DNA from: Gelatoporia subvermispora B
Taxonomy: Eukaryota > Basidiomycota > Agaricomycetes > Polyporales > Gelatoporiaceae
Assembly: GCA_000320605.2 (NCBI GenBank)
Contig: KB445809.1
Span: 437,422 to 501,421 of the forward strand
Length of the DNA stretch: 64,000 nucleotides
Direction of reading: 5' to 3'
The notes below the pieces were generated by a model. That model did no database searches, had not been told where the DNA came from, and saw nothing but the letters and a program-made list of their open reading frames with translations. Every line of letters begins with the position of its first letter. Position 1 is the stretch's first letter. The position numbers and the translations under genes are program-made. Positions 37,816 through 54,505 of the stretch are shown in pieces.

Positions 37816-39100
37816 TTAGGCAGCGTACGAAGGTGGTGCGGTGCTTCCGGTAAGCTGTAGTTGTATGTCTGACGTTAATGCAAAAGAATTGAGGCTGGCG
37901 ATTGCAATGGGCGCGGACTCGGCCGCATCAAGAACCGGACCTTGACGGGATATTTTGCGCCTCCAAAGTAAAGCGGCGGCGCCAATGATCACAAGACCAC
38001 CAATGCCGCCAGCAACACCTCCCGCAATTGCAGCTTTATTCGTTGATGCAGAAGTATTCCTGCTCGCATTGCATGCGGTTGTACTAGACCCCGCAGTGCT
38101 ACAGGTTGCGGAAATTGATCTAGACCTAGAACCCGACGCGCTAGAGGTTCCAGGGATCGATATCGGTTGTGATCCCTGAAAGGCAGCACTTGTTGGCACA
38201 GTCTGTGTTCCTTGCGACGTAGTAATTGGCATATTCGTTGTAGTTGTGTTGGGGTTTGCGGCAGTAATGTCTACGAAGTCTACCGTTACTTGGTCAGAGA
38301 GTTCTGACGCGGACGAAGGAGAAATCTATACGGGATGCGGCAAAAGTGCTAGCCGATGCAGGATCGAAGGTGACCGGATGCTATATTACGAAATTAAATA
38401 GACCGAAACCTGCAAGCTCGACTCTGTGACTTACCTTGTTATCCATATATGCCCAGGCCGGAACCGATGTGTTTGGAAGAAATGGAACAGTGAAACTAGG
38501 CTCGGATTCAGCCGTTCGAAATCATTCGACCGTGGCCTTCACGTACACTTGTATATACCCTGTGGCGCAGTTTGAAGTCCATATTACCCAACTAATGAAG
38601 AAAATGATACCATCATCGCTTCAAAGGATTTAGATGTATCATGAATGAAAAACATACGGAACGGTTGTGCCGTTCTGGCATACGGTACAAGCTTGGAACA
38701 TAGACCAAATGACAGAATTGCATTCGCAATCATTTGACATAGTGATAGATGGGATGTCATACGCCTCTCCCGGCCCCGGCAACGCGTCCACAAATGCACC
38801 TAGACGAGACCTCTGTGAATGTATGTAGGAAATTCACGGGACGTCTCAAACCTGGCATGCATGGCGCCTCCAACAGTGAGCTGACCATGCAAGGCGATTG
38901 GCCATTCTCGTTGAACATCTACATGGTTCTATGTCATAAAATTCGCAGATTACGGTCAACGCGTGAATTCTACATACCCAGGAGAACTCGTCCGAGCATA
39001 TCGCGTTTGTTCCCTGTGTGTTGGCTTGCTGGATGCAAGAGACGGTGCAGACTGCAAGCAGGACACCGAGTAGCACATTTGGTCGATTCTTCCGATGCAT
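37816..39100 (-). CDS. Cys-rich ectodomain single-pass membrane protein, copy A
   Basis: Uncharacterised receptor-like family common in Agaricomycetes. ATG 39100 gives a signal peptide (RPNVLLGVLLAVCTVSCIQQANTQG), then EFSW. The next exon reads MFNENGQSPCMVSSLLEAPC, and then DCECNSVIWSMFQACTVCQNGT, with the CxCN...ACxxCQ pattern typical of these ectodomains. VPAWAYMDNK and a Ser/Thr-rich stalk follow. A glycine-rich transmembrane segment comes next (AAIAGGVAGGIGGLVIIGAAALLW), then the stop-transfer RRK and a short cytoplasmic tail ending PPSYAA (TAA 37816-37818). Several introns. Its paralog is at 44886-46231. Ligand and function unknown. Confidence 0.72.
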
Positions 39101-41156
39101 GACTGAGCAAGCCATTCCCGTAGATATCTCACTACGGCTGTCAGTCCCGGTCCAATCACGCATTGTGTGAGGGGAGAAACAGAGCCATGTACTAAGCACT
39201 TGATTAAATGTTATGTATTGGGCCGCGCGATACTCGCGTATCAAGCATGTCCAAGTGGCGCAAACCTGTAAGCAGCGTGCTGTCACGTTACTCGACATTA
39301 ACTGATTTCGGACGTCTCGATACGATCCTTGCTGGCAAATGATAGATAAATGTCAAGACCACGCTCCCGAGGACTATGGTGCGACAGATTCACACCTTCG
39401 CTAAACTCAGGATATCAGAGAGAGCTACAGACAGGATGTGGATTACGAAGTTGGGTTTTGACAGCGACATTTCTGTTACACGGGCTGTTTCAAAGAAGTA
39501 GAGGATTTGTCGGCTACTCTTAGCGTTGAAGTGCCGTGTGGAATGATTGAGCGAGGTTCTTCTCCTGTTACCACGGCGCCAAACGATATATGGAACGTAC
39601 ATTTCCGATTCTCAGCGAGTTTTAGTTCCTGAGATCACGTAAATGTGACAACTTCATCTAATGTGTCATATACATGTGTAAATGCTTGCGCAACTGGGCA
39701 AATGAACTGGAATTAGCATTCGTGAGGAGGATAGATTTGGTCCTACGATCGCCTGAACGGGCTATTAATATGTTATGGTATTGAGGTCGAGATGATCAGT
39801 GTCTAACTGTCTATCAACTCACCCGTGGTACCTTAGCATGTGCGCTGCCCACGTTCGTGTCGCTATGGCAGGTATATGCATTAATGGCTCGTGTCCTGGA
39901 AACGAATTTGCGGATCGGAAAGTTATATTCGTAAGGTGAGGATCCCCACGTGTCCCACAGGTGCCATTTCAAATTCTCTGGGCAATATCGCTGAGCGGGG
40001 TACTCCGCGAGAGCGCCTGAGATGTGCTTTCAGCTCAGAGGCACTGTAGTGATGGTTATCTCATGTCCTTTTAACGACTTTGGCTTACATCTGACAGATG
40101 CTTCTGATCCCAACGTCTGTCAGGAACAGAACACACAGTCTGATCCTGATCCGTTGCGTGATGCATATCGCAATCAAGCTTTGAGTGAAGGTGAAGCTGT
40201 CAAGTGTGGTACATCCAAATCCCCGCGCCGTATTACTCGTACCGAGGTATTTTGGTCCGACATGGATGTATTTGTATGTCAGTTAGTTGGAGATGAATCG
40301 CCAATATCGTCGTCCAGGCCTGAATCGACATCATCGCGGGCAATTGTAGAACCATCCAGGCGGATGTCGTACACCTGTGGTCATTATTCTATAAAGAGCG
40401 ATTGTCAGCTCCTCACTCCTAGTTGACTCTGTCGAGTGACAACGACCGAGAGTAATTCAGGAATGAAGACATGTACCGGCTGTCAGCGAGCTCTGTCAAC
40501 GGGTCAGAACATCGTGTTTGATATAATGACGCGACCTCACCTTGCATCGCATCCCGGTCGGCATTGCTGCCATTTGCACAGCACTGAGCTCTGCTACACA
40601 ACCATCTGACCCACCTTAGGGACCGGTGTAAGCCATCTTCCCAAGCCGAAGACATGTTCTCCGCATCTGTGTCCGGTATAGTTGCTGTCCACAAGCGTGC
40701 ATAGGCGTCCGGTGACGTCGGAGACGGAGGCGCGTACGGGCACATGTGTCGCCACTCGGCGCCTGCGGTGCACGCCTATTGCTGGCAAATATATTCAAAA
40801 CTCGATGGCGGGTATCCTCAGAATGCTGAAGGGACGAAATTATACGTGATAATCATATACTTTGATGAAAAGTAGTCATTTCGGCCTTGAAACTGCGTAA
40901 TGGTCACGGAGTCCGAGTTGCAGTCATCCTACGCCCGAACACGGACGTCCGGACCTTAAGACATCGGTGTAATTTCCTCCTAGTGTGAAAACGCTTCGAG
41001 CCCCGGATGTGTCTCGGTCATCATGAGCTCTACAAACCGAAAGTTAACAGCTTACTCTGCAAACCTCGAGTATAAAAGCTCACACTGCAATGCGAAAGCC
41101 TCAGCATCACAACCATCCGAACAACAGCAGCTAAATCAACCCAAACCAACAACTGA
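39101..41156. other. Intergenic inside copy A, with orphan-gene TATA box at 41071-41078
   Basis: About 39.1-40.07 kb is shared with copy B (46.23-47.13 kb); about 40.07-41.15 kb is unique to copy A. Frames at 40022-40426 (+) and 40419-40745 (-) carry no recognisable domain. TATAAAAG at 41071 lies 86 nt before the orphan gene start. Confidence 0.45.
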
Positions 41157-41717
41157 ATGGCAGACACCAACACCTCCGAAGCCTCGCCGCTCCTCGTGGT
41201 CGCGAGACGCTACCCCGACTACCCCGCCGCCGCCAAGGGCGCGTGCGCCTGGGTGCAGTCGGGCAGGGAGAAAGTCGACGAGAACCTGCTCGGGCTTCAC
41301 AGGGGGTGCGTGTCCTCATCACATCGCCCGCTGAATCGTAGCACTAAGACACCCACAGGGAAACGAGCAAAGGCCCGGGCCAAGTCATCGGCACGTCCCT
41401 ACAAACTCTCCTACCTATACGTCTCTTATTCACTCTGCACACTTTTGCTAGGCCTGCAGTACCAGAAGCCCACCGTCACGTATCTCATCGTGCTCAGCCT
41501 GGACAAGCAGGCGCCCGGCGCGGAGGGTGGCCTTGGAATCCACTTCATGGCCGTCAACCTCTCGAACCCTTCAGAGAAGCTCGCTGCGATCATTGAGGGC
41601 ACGCCGGACCTGCCCATCGATCGCCGCACCACGCTGTACGACGAGTATATCGCCGAGCTGCAGTGGCATAATGCGCAGTATATCTGGAACTGGTGGAAGA
41701 CGAGCGAGCTGCAGTAG
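41157..41717 (+). CDS. Orphan small protein, intact copy
   Basis: No known family recognised. With exons 41157-41305, 41359-41390 and 41452-41717 it reads as 148 residues. The start is MADTNTSEASPLLVVARRYP; the later part has YLIVLSLDKQAPGAEGG, SEKLAAIIEGTPDLPI and the Trp-rich end YIWNWWKTSELQ. No signal peptide or membrane segment. The second intron (41391-41451) fits only with a GC donor (ATCG|GCACGT). A TATA box stands 86 nt upstream of the ATG. Support for coding status: the C-terminal half is recognisable in two decayed copies (44380-44559 and 47133-47390). Confidence 0.6.
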   Translation: MADTNTSEASPLLVVARRYPDYPAAAKGACAWVQSGREKVDENLLGLHRGCVSSSHRPLNRSTKTPTGKRAKARAKSSARPYKLSYLYVSYSLCTLLLGLQYQKPTVTYLIVLSLDKQAPGAEGGLGIHFMAVNLSNPSEKLAAIIEGTPDLPIDRRTTLYDEYIAELQWHNAQYIWNWWKTSELQ

Positions 41718-41918
41718 AGGGGTCGAGGTCGCGCGCTGATGCATGATGCATCTGGGATTTCGATATGTTAGTCTATGCTTACCGATACGATATATGCTTC
41801 CAATGGCGCCTGCCGCCCAATAATGCTGATCACATGTTGACTATGTTTGACTGAGGTTGCTGTATCTTCGGCACTACGATACTGTACATCATGAAACGTT
41901 CAAGATCCCTTCGGTTGC

Positions 41919-43604
<1,686 letters not shown>

Positions 43605-43670
43605 GGTGGCAGTCGAGATCAAAGCAGCTGCTGCAATGGACCTTTCACACCACACCGATACCAACGGGGT

Positions 43671-43677
43671 ATTTATA
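43671..43677 (-). promoter_or_regulatory. TATA box of aldo-keto reductase A
   Basis: TATAAAT on the minus strand, 67 nt from the ATG. The equivalent site is kept at C (51386-51392) and D (53809-53815), but is TACAAAT at B (49228-49234). Confidence 0.65.
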
Positions 43678-43998
43678 CTCGAGCTAGAATCTTCTCGCCA
43701 CACGGGCCGGCGCGGTACGCGTCGTGCCGTGCTCGAGTGCGATCTCCATCGTGATGACTGTCGTTTCGATGCTTGCTTTGTAAGAAGAACAGCAGAATGG
43801 CAGAGACAACTGCCGAGGTCGGTTCAAATGACGCAAGAAGTCCCGCGTGGGAAATAATTGTTTGGTCCCACGGTTTCAACCTGTGATCAACAAATCCAAG
43901 GTCATAAATTGTGCCAATTTAATTCGCGCGTGGCCTACGCAAGCAAAACACGTCCTACTGCGCACAATTTGTTCTTGCAAAAGCATCTCATACACCTC

Positions 43999-44325
43999 GT
44001 GGTGGAAGTAGGAAGTAGCATACGGCATGTCCTCCAACCATGCCTCGTCAAGACTGAAGCACCCAAAAGACATCCTCCGCTATTCGATGTTCGTAATATA
44101 TCTCAGTTCCTTTGAGTCGGAAAGATCGCTACACTCACGTAAGGGGCCCCTTCCCAAGATCAATCAAATTCTACGCTACATCCCATAAGTGTGCGGCTCT
44201 TGGCAATCACACGAACCTTCGCTCAGCTGCTCAATATGCTGAAGGCTCCACACGCTGTTCAGGACCGTTGAGTCGCCATATTCGTGCTTTATCAGGCTGT
44301 GGTGCGAGATCTAGCAGAGAGCTCG
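43999..44325 (-). pseudogene. 3' relic of an aldo-keto reductase
   Basis: Minus strand reads LDEAWLEDMPYATSYFH, as in the array's reductases, but the stop codon after the final His has changed and the frame runs on. Further in, NLIDLGKGPL, SLQHIEQ and SHHSLIKHEYGD are recognisable with frame breaks, and the Trp of WISHHS has become TAG. Similarity ends near 44325. The relic sits at the place occupied by intact reductase C relative to reductase B in copy B. Confidence 0.8.
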
Positions 44326-44379
44326 ACCACATGAGGCCTCTTCTCCCACACGTTGCGGGTCACACCTAGGCTGGTCATC

Positions 44380-44559
44380 TGATATCCCAAGAAGTTTTCT
44401 CTGTCAGACAGAAGCGACAAGCTCGCCGCAGTGCTCAAGGGCAACCCGGAGATGTCGGTCGCAAAACGACAACCGAAGTATTCCGAGAATTTCAAGGCGC
44501 TGAAGGGCCGTTCCACGAAGCTCACCTGGATTTGGTGGAAGGCGAGTAACCCGATCTAG
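44380..44559 (+). pseudogene. 3' relic of the orphan small gene
   Basis: Plus-strand frame FSLSDRSDKLAAVLKGNPEM... ending WIWWKASNPI, TAG at 44557-44559. It aligns with the intact gene's SEKLAAIIEGTPDL...WNWWKTSELQ. An in-frame stop precedes it and no start or 5' exons are present. It abuts the reductase relic at the junction of the two duplicated blocks. Confidence 0.7.
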
Positions 44560-44885
44560 ATTACCGGCCTTGATAAGACTAAATACGAGATGCGGAAGGA
44601 GTCTCCCGCTAGGCACAAGCGACCAAAAAATTGATATACAGAGCTTGTAATGAACTGCACTTTGTTTGAGTTGGTGTCCATATGTGTCCAGAATACTCCA
44701 GACAGTACGACTGAATCACCGATTGATCTGCTCTTTCTTTCGGGATAGTAATGACTATGCAAGATTCATACCCTAATTATACTTCTATCACTGCATCACT
44801 TGGCGATCTCTCCAAGTCGGCAATTGGGACGATAGCTTGTGGGGACGCTTGCACGATGTCAGGTGTTTTGGGGAATGTGATTGGG
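44560..44885. other. Intergenic, junction into copy B
   Basis: No gene. From about 44690 the sequence follows the 3' flank of membrane-protein copy A. Confidence 0.45.
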
Positions 44886-46231
44886 TCATCTAGGTTCTGA
44901 GGAATTCCGGCATTGGGAGATCTGAGTAAGGGCATGTGTACTTGCGGTCGATCGACTCACGTAAATCTTCTTCCACCTTGGGGTTTCTTGTGGCATATCT
45001 GATGGTAATTCTGAAGTGTCGGGGCGGTCATTCGCAGCGAACACAGAGTTGCTCTCGTCAAGAACAGGACCGTCACGGGACCTCTTGCGCCTCCAAAGCA
45101 AACCAGCGAGGCCGATCATGACAAGGCCGCCAATGCCGCCAGCAACACCTCCCGCAATTCCAGTTGTATTCGATGATGCAGTAATATTCTTATTTGATGT
45201 GGACGTGGTTGTAATAGAGTACGAAGCGCCAGAGGTTGCAATGATAGATATACGACTAGAGACCGAAGCGCTAGACGTTGCAGGGATCGATATACTAGGC
45301 CGTGACCCCTGCGAAACGGGACTTATCGGCACAGTCTGGACTCCTTGCGACGTAGTGATTGGCATATTGGCTGTGGTTGTGTTTGGGTTTGCGGCAGTAA
45401 TATCCACGAAATCTGTTGTTTGATTAGTCAGAGGTGTTCAAATATGCAAGAGAAGCTCACGAGATGCAGCAAGATTGCTAGCCATTGTAATGTTGAAAGT
45501 ATACGGATTCTGCATTGTGGAGTTATATAGACTGGAGCGTGAAAGCTTGAAGTCATGACTGACCGCCGGATCATTTATGTAGGCCCAGGCCGGAACAGAT
45601 GTGTTCGGGAGAAATGGGACCGTGTAACTAGACTTGCATTCAACCGATTGGACGTTATTGGACTATAGGCTTCACGTACTCCTCATAAGATGTTACATTT
45701 CCAGAGCAAAATGAAACCCATAAGTTCCAACTAATGGAAAAAATAGTTATACCGAAGTAATAAAGGTGTATCACACGTGAGAAACATACTGAATAGTTGT
45801 ACCGTTCTGGCACAGAGTGCATGTTTGGAACAAAGACCAAGTGACGGTGCTGCATTCGAAGCATTGGCCATTTCGTTGGGTGGGATGTCATACACATCTC
45901 CTGACTTGGGCAAGGCCTCCGCAAATACACCTAGACGGGACCTCTGTAAGTACATGCATAGTATTCACATAATATCTCAAACCTGGCATGCATGGCGCCT
46001 CCAGCAGTGAGGCGACCACGCAGGGCGATTGACCAATCTCGTTGAACATCTACATGATCTTATGTCATGGCACTTGCAGACTACGGTCAATGCGCGAATG
46101 ACACATACCCAGGAGAACTCTTCAGCGCATATCGCATTCGTTCCCTGCGTGTTGGCTTGCTGAATACAATAGATGGTGCAAACTACGAGCAACACTCCGA
46201 GCAGTACGTTTGGTCGAACCCTCCGATGCAT
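44886..46231 (-). CDS. Cys-rich ectodomain single-pass membrane protein, copy B
   Basis: Paralog of 37816-39100. ATG 46231: signal peptide with RPNVLLGVLLVVCTIYCIQQ, then EEFSW. The next exon reads MFNEIGQSPCVVASLLEAPC, then ECSTVTWSLFQTCTLCQNGTTIQ, then VPAWAY. A Ser/Thr-rich stalk and a glycine-rich transmembrane helix (GIAGGVAGGIGGLVMIGLAGLLW) with RRKRSRD follow. The cytoplasmic tail has diverged fully from copy A (DMPQETPRWKKIY...SSEPR). Near 44961 a GTGAGT could start an intron. Its length keeps frame, so the stop at 44886-44888 is the same either way. The first Cys of the CxCN motif context differs from copy A (EC rather than CEC). Confidence 0.7.
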
Positions 46232-47132
46232 AGTCGAGTAAACCACGCTGGTAGATGTTTCCCTGAGATTGTAGGGCCCCACCAGCCATGCGTTGTGTGC
46301 GGCGGCAAATGGGACCAGGTAGCACTTGCCTAGATGTTATATGTTGTGCATTTGGCGTATAACTGTAACCAGCGTATTGTCACACTACAATCTTGACTGA
46401 TCGCGGGAATCTCGATATAATTATTGCTGGCACATGATAGACTGATATCAGGACTGTGGTCTCGAGGAACACAGTGTGACATACTCACAGGTTTCACTAG
46501 ACTCAGACTGGCAGAGTGGAGCCATAGAATGAAAGTGCGATCCGACCTTGGATTTTGAGGGCCATATCTCTGTTGCACGGGCTAAGAGGATATCGAAGCG
46601 GAAGGAAATGTGTCGACTACTTTCGGCATTGAAGGATGTGTGGATGACTGAGTAAGCTCTGCTTCCTGTTACCATATCGGCAAACAATGTATGGAACGTA
46701 CATTTCCGATTTTCACTGGGCAGTGTCTTTTGTTACCGCATAAATGTGACACATATGTCCAATACAGCCATGGCTAGCGTAAACGTTGACACAGCTGGTC
46801 GAACCAGCGGGGTGTAGCCCTATTGCCGCCCTAACCGGCTATTGTTGGAGGAAATCAAGGTCACGATGATCAGTGTCTGACTGTTCATCAACTCACCTGA
46901 AACATTTAAACATGTGCGCCGCCTGCACTCGTGTTACAACGACAGGTGTATGCATCCAGAGCTCATGGAAACGAATTTATCGAATCGGGAAGTTGTTTGC
47001 TTAAGACGAGGATATCCACGTAACCCGGAGGCGCCATTTCGACTTTTGGGCGCGAGCTTCGTGAGAGCGGCTGAGACGTGCCTTTAGCAGAGGTTCAGCA
47101 ACGATGGGTATCTCATGTCCTCTCTTGGACAT
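46232..47132. other. Intergenic inside copy B
   Basis: Homologous to 39.1-40.07 kb of copy A. No gene supported. Confidence 0.45.
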
Positions 47133-47390
47133 TCCCGGATCGCCCCATATCCAGCCTGGACAAGGAAAAGCCCGGGGCGGGAGGAGGCCGCGGAACCTAT
47201 CTCATGATGGTCGTTCGCTCGAACTCCTCGGAGAAGCCCGTTGCGATAGTCGAGAGCACGCCAGACATGCCTACCATTTGCCGCTAGATGCTGTACGATG
47301 GGTAGATCGCCGAACTGCAGCGATATGATGTGCAGTATATCCTAGAAATTACGGATGACGGAAGAGATGCAGTACTTAGTGCATTCTAGG
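47133..47390 (+). pseudogene. Broken copy of the orphan small gene
   Basis: SLDKEKPGAGGGRGTYLMMVV, SEKPVAIVESTPDMP and IAELQRYDVQYI correspond to the intact gene at 41157-41717. There are in-frame stops after ICR and after MLYDG, and the whole 5' half and its TATA box are missing through the 1.4 kb deletion relative to copy A. Confidence 0.78.
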
Positions 47391-47493
47391 AGCGATTGCT
47401 TATATGCTGCGCACGTGTGAAAGGTCCTGAATCATTGTATATTGAGCATGAAGATACTATACATCATTCGACATTTCCAGATTCCTTCGGTGC

Positions 47494-49180
<1,687 letters not shown>

Positions 49181-49547
49181 GCTGACAGTCGAGGTCGGAT
49201 TAACCTCCACGCCGATATGCACTAGGTATTTGTACTCGAGACGGCGAATCCATCGTCAGGCCTGCCGGTGCATACGCGTCGTGCCGTTTCTTCAACTGCG
49301 ATCTTCACCGTAATATGTGCTTACTATGAATAAGAAGTGCAGCGGAATAGCGGAGGTCACAGCTGCCGAGGCGACACGCAGGTCGAATCGGTGACGCAAA
49401 TGACAGTGTGTGAGATAAAAGTATATGCGTGGGAATTCTCGATCCCACGATCTAGTAATCACAAGTCAAATTGGTGTGTAGACATCCTACAAGCACGACA
49501 CATCCTATCGTACACGGATTGTTTCTGTAAATCATCTCGGAGACCTC
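49181..49547. other. Intergenic between reductases B and C
   Basis: Contains the degenerate TATA element 49228-49234 and sequence resembling 43.62-44.0 kb. No gene. Confidence 0.45.
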
Positions 49548-51302
<1,755 letters not shown>

Positions 51303-51976
51303 GGCTGCGACTGTTGTTCGATAGTGATAGTAGTAGACTCCGAGCGCGATATGCACCTTGCCCTTCTCAGGCATCCATCGCTCGTATTTATATCTTCCCC
51401 TGCCGCCGGACCACTTCCCTCCGGCAGCTCGACATTCGACACAACTTTAGTTCCTCACGTGTTCATGCCGGTGGCTACAATCGTGCCGATAAGAATATCA
51501 GACCGAACTTCGCTAGGTGGCGACCACTGTATGTGGATAATTGAGCTGGCCGGAAATAGCGGATTGCAGAGCGTTCAGCGCCAGCTTGCCGAGAGTGACG
51601 CAAGGCGCGCGTCTCGATGGCGCCAGTGTTTCGGCTCACGTGGCGAGTACCCCTTGGGTTTGAGGCCACGTGTCTGCGCCGTAAGTTCCCACCGTGCTTA
51701 GCGATGAAGTACGCCTTAGGGTTGGGTGGAAAACCCCCATGTACTCAACTCGGGGAATAGTTTCCATATGCGTGTTCGCGAGGCAACATCCGGAAGATAT
51801 AGAGTGAGTTCAAAGTGAAGAGCGCGTGTGGCACGTCCGTTTAGGCACAGTAACATCATATCATAAGGCGAATTGGACTAAACATTCGTACTCTGACAAG
51901 TCGAATTCATCGGCCCTTAGTCAAATTCCGCTCCAAGTATTTCGCGCAGCCAACCTGCCGATCTCCGACGGGGCAA
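51303..51976. other. Intergenic between reductases C and D
   Basis: Holds the reductase C promoter with the TATA box at 51386-51392. Short plus-strand frames are not supported. Confidence 0.45.
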
Positions 51977-53746
51977 TCAGTGCCAGTAGTCAACGGCATA
52001 CGGCATCACAGAGATCCAAGCTTCGTCGAGCACCTTAACAACTTCCTCCGCTACGCCAATCACGACTCAGTACCAAATGATACAATATCGAATATGATAG
52101 AGCAACTCACGGAGCGGGCCCTTCTCGAGGTCGCTCAAGTTCTAGGGGCAAGCTCCACAGTCAGCTTCGTGCCCGTGACAACGAATCTCTATAGCGTACC
52201 TGTTCAATGTGCTTCAGGCTAGAGGCGCCGATCAAGACAGAGTCCCCGAACTCGCGTTTCATGAGGCTATGGTGAGAGATCCAGCGGAGGGCGACTTCTG
52301 CCATGGTGAGATTATTCTTCTCGGCGACAGTGCTGATAGACGCAAGCGCTTTGAAGTATGGCTCGTTCCAGTACCTGCACCATGTCGTGTAATTGGCTCA
52401 TGTTACAGTATATGAGGTTCGGAGGGCCTACCTATTCCTGTAGTTCTGTCGGGGTCACGGCAGTAATGTCAGCTGCGGTCTGTGCGGAGCGAAGACGAAC
52501 CTTGCCGAGAGTATCATTGGGGTCGAATCTGGAACCCTGTTCGACGTGCGTATCCGGGGAGGTGTATCTTCCGGTGAAGAATCCCCCACCAACTAGCCAG
52601 CATATGGATGGGCTGCTCTACCGGAAACGGAACGAGACTCACGCGGGTTGAATTCGTAGAAACTGATCCCGAATTTCCTGAGACAGGGGAACAGCTCTGG
52701 TTCGACCCTCCTGGACGGACGTCAGCCAAAGTGCCTCTCAAAACGCGATGCCTCTGAACATACATACCTGTGAACTGCATTGTAGATGCCCTGATAGACA
52801 GTAGGCTGGATATAGCCGTTGGCTCTGCAAATTTGCACAATCTCGGCGACCTCCCAGCTACCAAATCGTGAGCCCGCCAGTATCACCGACTGAGCGATGA
52901 AAACAAAAAGCCACTCACGACATATAGTTGCTGATGCCAAATCGCTCGAATTTACCCTCGTTGTAGAGGTCATTGACGGCCTTGAGGGTCACCTCGTACG
53001 GGGTACTGCGGTCGGGCCCGTGGAGGTACCACATGTCCAGTTTGCTGCATCATGTAAAGCGAGCGTGAGGGCCGATCATTACATTAGAGCATGGGCAGCG
53101 ACGTACTCGGTCTTGAGGACCTTCAGAGAGATTTCCAATTGCTCCCGCAAGTCCTACGATTGTTAGTACTTATGCCAATAGCCACTTGCCCATTGTGCTC
53201 GTGCATCCTGACCTCTGGAGAATGCGTGATCGGATTATCCACATAAGGGTTCTGCAACCTGGCATTTGCCTGTGCTCTGGTCAGCCCGAGCCAGTTTGGC
53301 GGAGTGGATGCACTTACCCCGTTAGGATAGACCTTCGTATGCATCTTCAAGCCGAGCTCCGTCCACTCGACCTTAGCCAAGTACTCTTCGCTAGTGCCTG
53401 CGCCGTAGTTGCGCGATGTGTCAACCTGGGTAGACGTGCAGGTTAATCGACGATAACGGATGGATAGTGGAGATATACCTCGTCATGACCATGGGCTTGA
53501 AATGCGTGTAGGATTGCCGCGATATCCTTCGGCTCAGAGACCCTGACACCTAGCGTGACGGCCGGATTCAACACTGTTCGACGTTGAAGAGGTCAACGCA
53601 GGTTTACCTGGCTTGCCTTGCTCGCCGAATGTCATGGCACCCTTGCGAATCCAAAGCATTCAGCGTACGTGTACGCAACGTACAGGCAGCTCACATACCA
53701 TGACGATGTTCAGTGCGCTCTTCTGCTGTGGTTGAGAGGCTGGCAT
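51977..53746 (-). CDS. Aldo-keto reductase D
   Basis: Most diverged member of the array. ATG 53746, with a slightly longer start MPASQPQQKSALNIVM. Internal [86 protein letters not shown] and NLSDLEKGPL. It ends KVLDEAWISVMPYAVDYWH with TGA at 51977-51979. Same intron layout as A-C. A TATA box (53809-53815) lies 63 nt upstream. Confidence 0.85.
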
Positions 53747-54505
53747 CTTTTGGATACGAGGTGCAGATGTATTTACCGCCTGGAGCATCCGGATGAGGAA
53801 CCCCTCGTATTTATACGTCTGTAGATAATATATGTGTCAGCGTGTATCACTTCGGACGCACCAGGAATCTTGGATGCCGCAGTAACAATACACTGACGAC
53901 GCCTCATGCCGAGGCCTGTATGCAACGTCGAAGAAGCATCAACAATCGCGAACACCGCTACAGAATTGGTGTCAGCTGTCTCCATGTCTTCACATGGGAA
54001 ACACTCTTTTTCCTGGAATTCTCAGTCCGATGCAGATAATCGAATTCAATGCCAGATGCCCGCAGCCCCGGGACCAATCCTCATTTGAACATTGTCTTCG
54101 CCGAACATGGCAAGATGTGTCGAAAACTTAGCTGCGCACTCATGCGATAAGGGCCGATATATTTGTCTGCCAGCAGACGATGGTGCGGCGCGGGGCTTGG
54201 TAAAGCGGGTACGCAAGGCTGCATAGAGTCAGGGGTGACCAATATCATTATATGGATCCCGCGTTAGCGACACGCAGGTCCGGACAGTTATGACTTGGGC
54301 CTCATGGGCCGCGAAGTGCAGGCGGAAGATTGTGTGCAGATCCGATTGGCCGGGATGTGTTTCATTCACAGCGATACATGGTGTGGTACGTAGTTCGAGA
54401 ACATACAGCCGGATCTGATAGCGAAGTCCCGTGACCACCCAAAATACGAAGAGCGGGCTGCGACGCACAGGTTAGCGGCGCGACTTTCCACCCACTTGCG
54501 GGCGC
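53747..54505. other. Intergenic region
   Basis: Upstream of reductase D and downstream of IF1; contains the TATA box at 53809-53815. No further gene. Confidence 0.45.

Noticed and set aside
40022..40745. Two overlapping frames in the copy-A-only segment
   Set aside because: Considered as a mobile-element remnant explaining the 1.4 kb difference, but there are no terminal repeats, target duplication or transposase motif. Deletion in copy B is simpler because the orphan gene's 5' half is in this segment.
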